Source: Pantoea ananatis LMG 2665
GTDB taxonomy: Bacteria > Pseudomonadota > Gammaproteobacteria > Enterobacterales > Enterobacteriaceae
Length of the DNA stretch: 64,000 nt
Assembly: GCF_000710035.2 (NCBI RefSeq)
Contig: NZ_JMJJ01000006.1
Location: 124,001 to 188,000, forward strand
Direction of reading: 5' to 3'
Every line of letters starts with the position of its first letter. The stretch's first letter is position 1. Under the pieces are notes generated by a model that made no database searches, was not told where the DNA came from, and saw only the letters and a program-made list of their open reading frames with translations. Position numbers and translations under genes: made by a program. This document shows positions 1-7,992 of the stretch, piece by piece.

Positions 1-45
1 GAACTCGAAGCGATCCATCGCCGTTACACCTATCCAGCCCCCTGA
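1..45 (+). CDS. 3' end of an unidentified plus-strand gene (partial)
   Basis: The window opens in a reading frame of 14 codons ending in TGA at 43-45; the visible C-terminus reads ELEAIHRRYTYPAP. A stem-loop follows 9 bp later, as expected at a gene end. In E. coli the plus-strand gene before lysA is galR, so a galR-like gene is possible by position, but the tail is too short to identify. Confidence 0.35.
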   Translation, partial: ELEAIHRRYTYPAP

Positions 46-54
46 CGGGGACGA

Positions 55-78
55 CCAGCCGTGCGGTGGCACGGCTGG
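55..78. terminator. Hairpin between convergent gene ends
   Basis: Perfect 10-bp inverted repeat (CCAGCCGTGC / GCACGGCTGG) with a GGTG loop. It lies between the plus-strand partial gene and the minus-strand lysA stop. There is no T-run on either side, so it is either a weak bidirectional terminator or a 3'-end stabilising stem. Confidence 0.5.
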
Positions 79-114
79 CCTGTCCGTCATCGTCTTTCAA
101 CAGGCGCAGTAGAC

Positions 115-1365
115 TCATTCCAGCGCCAGCAGATCTTCAATGCGCTGCGCGCGGCGGATTTCTCTCGGCTCGCCGTTTTCAAACAGGATCTCAGGAATCA
201 GTGGGCGGCTGTTGTAGTTTGAGGACATCGATGCGCCGTAAGCGCCGGTGTCGTGAAACACCAGATAATCCCCGACTTTCGCGGCCGGAATAGCCCGGGT
301 TTCCACCTTGCCACCTTCAAGCTGGGTGAAAACATCGCCCGACTCGCACAGAGGGCCAGCAACCACGCTGTCGATCGTTGCCTGTTCATCGATCGCCCGG
401 TTATCGCCCGCCATCACAGAGATATGATGGTAGCTGCCGTACATGGAGGGGCGCATCAGATCACTGAAGCCTGCATCCACCAGCACAAAGTGGCGGCTGC
501 CCATCTCTTTTACTGCCCGAACCTGAGAGACCAGCACGCCTGACTCCGCGACCAGGAAACGGCCGGGTTCGATTTCCAGCTTCACGGCATGGCCCAGATG
601 GTTCGCCACGCGCTGGCGTGCCGCGTCCCACAGGCCAAAATAGTGATCGGTATCGATCGCCTCTTCCCCGTAGTGATAGGGAATGGATAAACCGCCTCCG
701 GCAGAGATAGCCTCAAGATCCTGGCCAAATTCCACGACCAAATCCACCATGGCATCGCAGACCTGCTGCAGGTGCGCATAGTCCACGCCTGAACCGATAT
801 GCATATGAATGCCGATCAGGCGCAGTCCATATTGTTCGATAGCCGCCTGAGCAGCGGGCAAATCGCTGGGCCAGATGCCGTGCTTACTGTTTTCGCCACC
901 GGTATTGGTTTTTTGGCTGTGCCCGTGACCAAAGCCGGGGTTAATGCGCAGCCAGACGGCATGTCCTGGCGAAACGACACCCAGTTGATGCAGCATATCC
1001 ACGGATCCGGCGTTAACCGGCACCTTAAGCTCTGCAATCCTGGCAAGCGTAGGGTTATCCAGGACATCGGCAGTGAATACGATTTCGTCACTGTCAGGCT
1101 GAAAGCCGGCCACCAGCGCACGCTCAATTTCGCCCAGGGAAACCGAATCAACCTTAACGCCCGCAGAATGCATCAGGCGCAGAATGTGGGTGTTAGAACA
1201 GGCTTTTTGCGCAAAGCGCACCACATCAAATGCGTGGAGTTGAGCAATACGCTGTTGGATAACCTGCGCATCATAAGCCCAGAACGGGCCGCTGTACTGA
1301 CGTGCCAGCGGCAGTAAATTATCGACGTTCAGGGCGGTTTCGGTGGTATTAAGTGGACGAGGCAT
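115..1365 (-). CDS. lysA: Diaminopimelate decarboxylase
   Basis: Catalyses the last step of lysine synthesis, decarboxylating meso-diaminopimelate to L-lysine with PLP in the cytoplasm. The 416-residue protein matches fold-type III (alanine-racemase-like) decarboxylases: PLP-binding Lys54 in FAQKACSN, a glycine-rich phosphate loop SAGGGLS, the EPGR motif and the C-terminal CESGD segment that supplies the catalytic Cys. The start at 1365 is chosen because AGGAGA lies just upstream; an in-frame ATG at 1392 would add nine residues unlike the family. It is divergent from its activator gene lysR across a 100-bp gap, the classical LysR arrangement, so expression is probably lysine-responsive through LysR. 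Confidence 0.97.
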   Translation of the reverse strand: MPRPLNTTETALNVDNLLPLARQYSGPFWAYDAQVIQQRIAQLHAFDVVRFAQKACSNTHILRLMHSAGVKVDSVSLGEIERALVAGFQPDSDEIVFTADVLDNPTLARIAELKVPVNAGSVDMLHQLGVVSPGHAVWLRINPGFGHGHSQKTNTGGENSKHGIWPSDLPAAQAAIEQYGLRLIGIHMHIGSGVDYAHLQQVCDAMVDLVVEFGQDLEAISAGGGLSIPYHYGEEAIDTDHYFGLWDAARQRVANHLGHAVKLEIEPGRFLVAESGVLVSQVRAVKEMGSRHFVLVDAGFSDLMRPSMYGSYHHISVMAGDNRAIDEQATIDSVVAGPLCESGDVFTQLEGGKVETRAIPAAKVGDYLVFHDTGAYGASMSSNYNSRPLIPEILFENGEPREIRRAQRIEDLLALE

Positions 1366-1465
1366 GGGTTTCTCCTGTGGCAATAAAACCATTAAGCCAG
1401 AATCGTGCCATGCCGAAAAATATCTGTTTTAATAGCATCTATGCAAAAATGATATGGAATGATGC
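1366..1465. promoter_or_regulatory. Divergent lysA/lysR control region
   Basis: A 100-bp AT-rich gap between the two divergent start codons, where LysR is expected to bind. The repeat ATGCA (1441-1445) and TGCAT (1463-1467) forms a 5-bp inverted repeat with a 17-bp spacer. Its right arm overlaps the lysR start codon, which would suit autorepression. The binding role is inferred from position only. Confidence 0.5.
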
Positions 1466-2386
1466 ATGGCAAAAATCAACTGGCGGCATATCGAGATTTT
1501 TCATGCTGTTATGACCAGCGGAAACCTCACCCAGGCTGCGACCCTGCTGCAGACGTCCCAGCCTACCGTCAGCCGCGAGCTGGCGCGCCTGGAACGGCAG
1601 CTGAGTCTGACGCTGTTTGAGCGCGTGCGCGGCCGCTTACAGCCTACCGTACAGGGCTTACGGCTGTTCGAAGAGGTGCAGCGCTCATGGTATGGGCTGG
1701 ATCGCATCATTGATGCCGCAGAGGGATTACGCCAGTTTCGCCAGGGTGAGCTCTCTATCGCCTGCCTGCCGGTTTTTTCCCAGTCACTGCTGCCGCCCGT
1801 CTGCCAGACCTTTTTGCAGCGCTACCCTGATGTCAGTCTGAACATTATTCCGCAGGAATCCCCGTTACTGGAAGAGTGGTTGTCGGCTCAGCGTTACGAT
1901 CTGGGCATTACGGAAACGCAGCACGCCCCCGCCGGGACCGATCGCCAGGCTCTGCTGACCTGCGATGAAGTGTGCGTGTTACCGCAGCACCATCGCCTGG
2001 CGCAACGCGCCTTGCTGACGCCGCAGGACTTCGCCGGTGAGAACTATGTCAGCCTGTCGCGCACGGACAGCTACCGCCAGCTGCTCGACGCACTGTTTCA
2101 TGAGCAAGATGTGACACGCAGGATGGTGATGGAAACCCACAGCGCGGCGTCCGTGTGCGCGATGGTGCAGGCCGGAGTGGGGATCTCAGTGGTGAATCCG
2201 CTGACGGCGCTGGATTACGCCGACAGCGGTGTGGTGATGCGCCCTTTTAGCGTCGCTGTGCCTTTTACCGTTAGCCTCGTCAGGCCGCAGCATCGGCCGG
2301 CATCCGCGCTGGTAGAGGCGTTTGTGAACCACCTGCAGCAACAGGTGGCCCGTTTTCCTGAGCAAATTGCGGACAGACTCGCTTAG
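1466..2386 (+). CDS. lysR: LysR-family activator of lysA
   Basis: Transcription factor that activates lysA when diaminopimelate is abundant and lysine is scarce. The 306 residues begin with the LysR helix-turn-helix (about residues 5-62, including the recognition stretch TSQPTVSRELARLE), followed by the two-lobed periplasmic-binding-protein-like effector domain (about 90-300). Length is close to E. coli LysR (311). Only a weak ribosome site (GGAA) precedes the ATG. The stop codon overlaps the stop of the convergent MFS gene by 4 nt, leaving no room for a terminator. Confidence 0.95.
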   Translation: MAKINWRHIEIFHAVMTSGNLTQAATLLQTSQPTVSRELARLERQLSLTLFERVRGRLQPTVQGLRLFEEVQRSWYGLDRIIDAAEGLRQFRQGELSIACLPVFSQSLLPPVCQTFLQRYPDVSLNIIPQESPLLEEWLSAQRYDLGITETQHAPAGTDRQALLTCDEVCVLPQHHRLAQRALLTPQDFAGENYVSLSRTDSYRQLLDALFHEQDVTRRMVMETHSAASVCAMVQAGVGISVVNPLTALDYADSGVVMRPFSVAVPFTVSLVRPQHRPASALVEAFVNHLQQQVARFPEQIADRLA

Positions 2387-3546
2387 GCATGCACCCGGGC
2401 CGCAGCACCGCCGGATTTGCGGAAAGTGATCAAGCAAACCATCAGTCCAACCGCCGCCAGCGCGGCGGCGGCAACAGGAACCGCGGTCAGTCCATAGCCG
2501 CGCGCAATCACCGCGCCGCCCACCCACGCGCCAAGCGCATTGCCAACGTTAAAGGCAGAAATATTCAGGGTGGAAACCAGATTAGGTGCCGCTTTACCGT
2601 GACGCACCACATTGATCTGCAGGCCGGGAACCGTGGCAAAGGTTGCCATTGCCCACAGGAACAAGGTGATCTCCGCCAGCCAGAGCGCGTGGCTGGTCCA
2701 GCTAAACAGCAGTGAGAACAGCGTAATCAGCGAAAAACTGCCTATCAGGCTCAGGGAGACTTTGCGGTCGGCCATTTTGCCCCCCAGAATATTGCCCACG
2801 GTCAGGCCCGCGCCAATCAGAAACAACGTCCAGCTCACGCCACGATCGCTGATGCCGGTAACCTGCAGCAGCAGCGGTGCTATGTAGCTAAACAGGGCAA
2901 ACATGGCGGCAGCAAAACAGACCGTCATCAGTAATGACAGCCACAGTTTGCCGTTGGCCAGCGCGCTGATTTCGCTCGCCAGATCGACCGGCTTCTCATT
3001 CTTATTTCCCGGCAGGCTGGTGATTAAGGCAATGAAGGCCAGTACGCCGATAGCCGAAACGCCCCAGAATGTCGCACGCCAGCCAAACAGCTGACCAAAC
3101 CAGGTTCCCAACGGCACGCCTAATACATTGGCCAGCGTCAGACCGGTAAACATCAACGCCACGGCAGAAGCCTGACGATCGGCGGAAACCAGACTGGCCG
3201 CGACCACCGATCCAATCCCAAAGAAAGCTCCGTGACAGAGGGCGGTAATCACCCGTGCCAGCATCAGCAGGTTATAGCTGTAGGCCAGAGCACACAGCAG
3301 ATTGCCGATGATAAAAATTACCATCAACAGAATCAGCGTTTTTTTACGGGGCAACTTCGCCGTTAACAGCGCCATGATCGGTGCACCGATTGCTACGCCT
3401 AATGCATAGCCGCTAATTAACCAACCTGCGGACGGAATGGACACGCGCAAATCGTTTGCGACCTCCGGCAACAGGCCCATGATCACAAACTCAGTGGTTC
3501 CGATAGCGAACGCACTCAGCGCCAGTGCAAGCAATGCAACAGGCAT
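2383..3546 (-). CDS. MFS efflux transporter, AraJ/YdhP-like
   Basis: Predicted 12-helix inner-membrane exporter of the major facilitator superfamily, 387 residues. Its N-terminal FAIGTTEFVIMGLLP and the ALCHGAFFG region resemble the DHA1 drug or sugar exporters YdhP and AraJ. RKK after helix 2 is the typical cytoplasmic loop motif, and a basic loop splits the two six-helix halves around residues 190-205. The start at 3546 is preferred over the ATG at 3591 because GGGAGAG sits at the right distance and the membrane segment begins at once. The substrate cannot be told. It is an accessory gene here, convergent with lysR with stop codons overlapping by 4 nt. Confidence 0.85.
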   Translation of the reverse strand: MPVALLALALSAFAIGTTEFVIMGLLPEVANDLRVSIPSAGWLISGYALGVAIGAPIMALLTAKLPRKKTLILLMVIFIIGNLLCALAYSYNLLMLARVITALCHGAFFGIGSVVAASLVSADRQASAVALMFTGLTLANVLGVPLGTWFGQLFGWRATFWGVSAIGVLAFIALITSLPGNKNEKPVDLASEISALANGKLWLSLLMTVCFAAAMFALFSYIAPLLLQVTGISDRGVSWTLFLIGAGLTVGNILGGKMADRKVSLSLIGSFSLITLFSLLFSWTSHALWLAEITLFLWAMATFATVPGLQINVVRHGKAAPNLVSTLNISAFNVGNALGAWVGGAVIARGYGLTAVPVAAAALAAVGLMVCLITFRKSGGAAARVHA

Positions 3547-3913
3547 AACACTCTCCCAAAAATGATAATTACAACGAGACGGATGACGCATGCATCCTGA
3601 TAAACGAGCTATAATTTATGATCTATATCACACTACGTATTACAGCATAGCTACCTGTCATCTGATACTCACATAACAACAACAATCTATTGCGTGTATG
3701 GCAATAATTGACACACACATCAACCAGGCTTATTAAACATACAGTTAGCGAGCATGCCGCCGCGTAACGCACCGGACGATGATAAAGGTTGCCAGCGAAG
3801 TAGCCGTTTTTTTGCTAATACCGATTTTAGTTATCAATAAAGTATTAGCGTTGCCGATATAGCTCTTATGAATCGCCAGATGAAATGCAGTCCAACTGAC
3901 GCGGAGAGAGAAA
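3547..3913. promoter_or_regulatory. Divergent gap between MFS gene and lipoprotein gene
   Basis: A 367-bp AT-rich intergenic stretch without a convincing gene. A TATAAT hexamer lies on the plus strand at 3610-3615 but lacks a good -35 and is 300 bp from the lipoprotein start. Promoters for both genes must be here. No operator or RNA was recognised. Confidence 0.4.
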
Positions 3914-4540
3914 ATGCAACGGCTTATCGTTTTGATGGTAATCAGTCTTACAGGCTGCTCAGTCGGCCACTATGAATACAGCAGAGAAGCAGAGAAGCGC
4001 GTGGATATGACCGTAACAGGCATTCCCACCGTGCTGGGGCTGGGCACGCTGGGCACGACTATTCCCCTTACCCCTGACTACAGCCTCACGGCCGCCCACG
4101 TCGCAAAATATTCGCTTTACCGCGTGAAAGCCTGGCATCCTGAGTGCGATCTCGCGGTCGTCTACCACAAGAACAGCGAAGCCAACCTGCCACCGTCCTT
4201 CCGTAACAGCCATATTGGCGACAAAGTGAATCTTTACGGCTACAGCTTCATCTCTGCAATGCCCGTGAGCTCTACCGGGAAAAACCTGGTGAACACCACG
4301 CTGGCAAATGACTGGAACAAAGCGAACTGCGTTGTCGTGGCCGCCAATGCGGGCGTGGTTAAGGGCATGTCAGGGGGCGCGGTTTATAATGCATCTGACG
4401 ACACGCTGGCAGGCGTGATTGTGGGTTACAGCCAGCGCATCAACGACAACCAGAGCGGAAAAACGCTGTATAAAGATGTGGCGCTCTATGTGCCCTACTC
4501 ACGCTTCCAGACCTGGCTGGATAATGCTGTGAAATCTTAA
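3914..4540 (+). CDS. Lipoprotein with trypsin-like serine protease signature
   Basis: A 208-residue protein with a short signal peptide and lipobox LTGC (acylated Cys15). Ser at +2 predicts sorting to the outer membrane. The mature part carries a recognisable chymotrypsin/trypsin-2 type triad: His62 in LTAAHV, Asp79 in CDLAVV and Ser153 in GMSGGAV. The His-Asp spacing of 17 residues is very short, and the whole catalytic domain is only about 160 residues. Cys78 and Cys139 could form a disulfide. It is preceded by a strong GGAGAGAG ribosome site. Activity and substrate are unknown; a lipid-anchored envelope protease is the simplest reading. Its stop overlaps that of the convergent cupin gene by 4 nt. 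Confidence 0.75.
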   Translation: MQRLIVLMVISLTGCSVGHYEYSREAEKRVDMTVTGIPTVLGLGTLGTTIPLTPDYSLTAAHVAKYSLYRVKAWHPECDLAVVYHKNSEANLPPSFRNSHIGDKVNLYGYSFISAMPVSSTGKNLVNTTLANDWNKANCVVVAANAGVVKGMSGGAVYNASDDTLAGVIVGYSQRINDNQSGKTLYKDVALYVPYSRFQTWLDNAVKS

Positions 4541-5031
4541 GGCTTTTCGTCCGGCAGTCCGGGATGTGTGCCCATCTGCTGTTGCGGTGGGTTAAGCCAC
4601 TTGTCTTCGCGCGTGGCTTCGTAGTCGCGGTTTAGCGGATAGGTAATGCGGTTCTCCGCTTTGCTGACCTCGCCGATCACCAGAAAGCGCGCGTCGGCGT
4701 CGCTGTTATTGATAAAGGTGTGACAAATGCCGGTACCGGCCGGAAACGCCACGGCCTCTCCCGGTGACAGCGGATACAATTCGCCATTGATCCACGCGTG
4801 TGGATAACCTTCCAGCACGAAGATAAACTCCTCTTCCGCACTTTCCGCATGGGGATAAGACATGCGGCGTCCGGGCGGCAACCTTTCATGATGAATGCCC
4901 AGCCGGGTTAATCCAGACAGTTTCGCCAGTGGTGTACCAATGGACATCAGCTCATCGCTATCGGAATAATGTTCGTTGTCTTCGCCTTCCAGCGCTTGCC
5001 AGTGAAGAATACAGTCAGGACGTGGCTTCAT
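4537..5031 (-). CDS. Cupin-fold protein
   Basis: A single-domain cupin of 164 residues. Cupin motif 1 is degenerate (PHAESAEEEFIFVLEG, about residues 60-75) and motif 2 is PAGTGICHTFIN (about 97-108), so a metal site with His and Glu ligands is possible but not certain. It resembles the stand-alone cupins annotated as XRE-type cupin or sugar-binding proteins of unknown function. The gene is monocistronic, with lysS ending behind it on the same strand and a terminator between. No enzyme activity can be assigned from sequence. Confidence 0.75.
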   Translation of the reverse strand: MKPRPDCILHWQALEGEDNEHYSDSDELMSIGTPLAKLSGLTRLGIHHERLPPGRRMSYPHAESAEEEFIFVLEGYPHAWINGELYPLSPGEAVAFPAGTGICHTFINNSDADARFLVIGEVSKAENRITYPLNRDYEATREDKWLNPPQQQMGTHPGLPDEKP

Positions 5032-5120
5032 AATGGTGGCTCCAGGTTGAGATGTTCAGCCTGGCAGAGGGGACGGGATTACTCAAGCGGACATGCCGTG
5101 GCGGGTTGCAGAGCAGAAAT

Positions 5121-5147
5121 AAAAAAGGCCGGAATCACCCGGCCTTT
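5121..5147 (-). terminator. Rho-independent terminator of lysS
   Basis: On the minus strand, stem AAAGGCCGG / CCGGCCTTT with a 6-nt loop runs into a T tract (A-run at 5121-5126 on the plus strand), 17 bp after the lysS stop. Confidence 0.85.
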
Positions 5148-5163
5148 AACCAGCATCTGATAA

Positions 5164-6684
5164 TTACTTTGAGCCTGGGCGCAACGCCGGGAACAGAATT
5201 ACGTCGCGGATGGTGTGGCTGTTGGTAAACAGCATGACCATGCGGTCAATACCAATGCCTAAGCCTGCCGTTGGCGGTAAACCATGTTCCAGGGCGGTGA
5301 CATAATCCTCGTCATAGAACATCGCTTCATCATCGCCCGCATCTTTCGCATTCACCTGCTGCAGGAAACGCTCAGCCTGATCCTGCGCATCGTTAAGCTC
5401 AGAGAAACCGTTGCCGATTTCACGTCCGCCAATAAAGAACTCAAAGCGATCGGTGATCTCAGGATTTTCGTCGTTGCGACGGGCCAGCGGCGACACTTCA
5501 GCCGGATACTCGGTAATGAAGGTTGGCTGAATCAGATGTGCTTCAGCGGTTTCTTCAAAAATTTCGGTCACTACGCGCCCTAAGCCCCAGCTTTTCTCGA
5601 CTTTGATGCCAATGGTCTGAGCAATCGCCACCGCTTTGTCGAAATCGTCAAGATCGGCCAGATCGGTTTCCGGACGGTACTTCTTGATCGCTTCACGCAT
5701 GGTGAGTTTTTCAAACGGCTTACCAAAATCGAATTCCTGCTCACCGTAAGGCACAACCGTGCTGCCCAGGATATCCTGCGCCAGCGTACGGAACAGGCTT
5801 TCGGTCAGTTCAATCAGGTCTTTGTAATCCGCATAAGCCATATAGAGTTCCATCATGGTGAACTCTGGGTTGTGACGAGGCGAAATCCCCTCGTTGCGGA
5901 AGTTACGGTTGATCTCGAACACGCGATCGAAACCGCCTACCACCAGGCGTTTCAGATACAGCTCTGGCGCAATACGCAGATACATATCGATATCCAGCGC
6001 GTTGTGATGCGTGATAAACGGACGCGCTGAAGCGCCGCCCGGGATCACCTGCATCATTGGCGTTTCCACTTCCATAAAATCGCGTCCAACCATGAACTGA
6101 CGAATGCCGGCCATGATCTGTGAACGGATTTTGAAGGTGTTGCGTGATTCATCGTTGGCGATCAGATCAAGATAGCGCTGACGATAGCGCGTTTCCTGAT
6201 CGGCCAGACCGTGAAATTTGTCTGGCAGCGGGCGCAGGGCTTTCGTTAACAAGCGCAGCTCTGAGCAGTGAATCGACAATTCGCCGGTTTTGGTTTTGAA
6301 CAGCTTACCGCGTGCGCCGAGGATATCGCCCAGGTCCCACTTTTTGAATTGCTCGTTGTAGATACCTTCAGCCAGATCGTCACGTGCCACGTACAGCTGA
6401 ATGCGGCCGCCCACGTCCTGCAGGGTAATGAAAGACGCCTTGCCCATGATACGGCGCGTCATCATACGGCCAGCCACGCTGACCTCAATGCCTAAGTCTT
6501 CCAGCTCTTCGTTACTCTTCTCGTCATAGCTGGCATGCAGCCGATCGGAGGTGGTATCACGACGAAAATCGTTAGGAAACGCCACGCCGTTTTCACGCAG
6601 CACGCTCAGCTTCTCGCGACGCGTTTTCAGTTCGTTATTTAACTCAAGTGCGACGTCAGCGCTCTGCGGTTGTTGTTCAGACAT
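5164..6684 (-). CDS. lysS: Lysyl-tRNA synthetase, class II
   Basis: Charges tRNA-Lys with lysine at the expense of ATP in the cytoplasm. The 506 residues (E. coli LysS has 505) show an N-terminal OB-fold anticodon-binding domain (about 65-150) and a class II catalytic core with motif 1 (FMEVETPMM), motif 2 ([15 protein letters not shown]) and motif 3 ([12 protein letters not shown]). It starts 9 bp after the prfB stop, so the two are translated from one message, as in E. coli. The terminator at 5121-5147 closes the operon. Confidence 0.97.
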   Translation of the reverse strand: MSEQQPQSADVALELNNELKTRREKLSVLRENGVAFPNDFRRDTTSDRLHASYDEKSNEELEDLGIEVSVAGRMMTRRIMGKASFITLQDVGGRIQLYVARDDLAEGIYNEQFKKWDLGDILGARGKLFKTKTGELSIHCSELRLLTKALRPLPDKFHGLADQETRYRQRYLDLIANDESRNTFKIRSQIMAGIRQFMVGRDFMEVETPMMQVIPGGASARPFITHHNALDIDMYLRIAPELYLKRLVVGGFDRVFEINRNFRNEGISPRHNPEFTMMELYMAYADYKDLIELTESLFRTLAQDILGSTVVPYGEQEFDFGKPFEKLTMREAIKKYRPETDLADLDDFDKAVAIAQTIGIKVEKSWGLGRVVTEIFEETAEAHLIQPTFITEYPAEVSPLARRNDENPEITDRFEFFIGGREIGNGFSELNDAQDQAERFLQQVNAKDAGDDEAMFYDEDYVTALEHGLPPTAGLGIGIDRMVMLFTNSHTIRDVILFPALRPGSK

Positions 6685-6693
6685 GTCGGTTCC

Positions 6694-7792
6694 TTATAGC
6701 CCTGCTTTTAAACTTGCTTCAATGAAACGGTCCAGATCGCCATCCAGCACCGCCTGCGTGTTGCGCGTTTCCACGCCGGTACGCAGATCTTTAATACGTG
6801 AGTCGTCCAGAACATAAGAACGGATCTGGCTGCCCCAGCCAATGTCAGACTTGTTGTCTTCCAGCATCTGCTTCTCGGCATTTTTTTTCTGCATTTCAAG
6901 CTCGTACAGCTTCGCCTTCATCTGCTTCATCGCCTGATCTTTGTTTTTGTGCTGAGAGCGATCGTTTTGACACTGGGTGACCGTACCGGTTGGAACGTGG
7001 GTAATACGCACCGCCGATTCCGTACGGTTAACGTGCTGACCACCTGCACCAGAGGCGCGGTACACATCAATACGCAGGTCGGCCGGGTTGATGTCGATAT
7101 CAATATCGTCATCCACTTCCGGATAGATAAAGGCTGAACTGAAGGAGGTATGGCGGCGACCACCGGAGTCAAATGGACTCTTACGTACCAGACGATGTAC
7201 GCCGGTTTCGGTGCGGAGCCAGCCAAACGCGTAATCGCCAGACACGCGAATCGTCACCGACTTAATGCCCGCGACTTCACCTTCTGACTCTTCAATAATT
7301 TCTGTTTTGAACCCTTTGGCTTCTGCCCAACGCAGATACATACGCATCAGCATGCTGGCCCAGTCCTGCGCTTCTGTTCCACCCGAACCGGCCTGCAGAT
7401 CGATGTAACAGTCGGCGCTGTCGTACTCGCCAGAGAACATGCGGCGGAACTCTAGCTCGCCGAGCTTGCCTTCCAGCGCGTCCAGCTCGGCGACCGCTTC
7501 GTTGAAGGTTTCTTCGTCATCGGCTTCTACCGCCAGATCAAGCAGCCCCTGCACATCTTCCAGCCCCTGGCTCATCTGATCGAACGTATCCACGATGGCT
7601 TCCAGGGAGGAGCGTTCTTTGCCCAGTGCCTGAGCGCGTTCAGGCTCGTTCCAGACGTCGGGCTGTTCCAGCTCGGCGTTTACTTCCTCAAGGCGTTCTT
7701 TCTTAGCATCGTAGTCAAAGATACCCCCGAAGAACGTCGCTGCGTTCGCTGAGGTCCTGAATACGGTATTTGACCGGGTTGATTTCAAACAT
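6694..7792 (-). CDS. prfB: Peptide chain release factor 2 (programmed +1 frameshift)
   Basis: RF2 releases completed peptides at UGA and UAA codons. Translation starts at ATG 7792, reads 25 codons to CTT, meets an in-frame TGA at 7717-7715 and must shift +1 to continue with GAC. The joined product is 365 residues, exactly the E. coli length. The stop-recognition tripeptide SPF and the catalytic GGQ loop are both present. The residue five before GGQ is Ala (YRASGAGGQ), the form found in most bacteria rather than the Thr of E. coli K-12. RF2 controls its own level: when it is scarce the shift succeeds. lysS follows 9 bp downstream. Confidence 0.97.
7714..7729 (-). promoter_or_regulatory. prfB programmed frameshift site
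   Basis: Minus-strand sequence CGGGGGTATCTTTGAC: an internal Shine-Dalgarno-like G run three bases before the slippery CTT, the UGA stop and the following C. The E. coli element differs by one base at the 5' edge (A for C). The P-site tRNA slips from CTT to TTT and GAC is read next. Confidence 0.95.
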
Positions 7793-7957
7793 GTGTTTAG
7801 CGTCTTTTTTACGTTCGATGGAATAAGAAATTTAACCTGCGAGTTTACCCGAAACCGACGGCGGTTTGTAGCGTTGAGAAAATGCGCAGAGGTTAATCTT
7901 TCGTTGAGCCAGCTGGACTGGCTCTGCCGACGCGGGCGTGGCAAGGTTAAACTGGCA

Positions 7958-7983
7958 ACGGCGGGAATGTGAGGCCCCGCCGT
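7958..7983 (-). terminator. Hairpin after recJ
   Basis: 8-bp GC-rich stem (ACGGCGGG / CCCGCCGT) with a 10-nt loop, 9 bp past the recJ stop. It has no T-run, so it may be a partial terminator or 3'-end stabiliser between recJ and prfB; the prfB promoter probably lies in the rest of this 200-bp gap. Confidence 0.5.
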
Positions 7984-7992
7984 CACCGCTGG

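Noticed and set aside
6694..7986. A continuous 430-codon reading frame covering prfB
   Set aside because: The 5' part does not resemble RF2. The true N-terminus ([14 protein letters not shown]) is in another frame from 7792 and joins by the programmed +1 shift.
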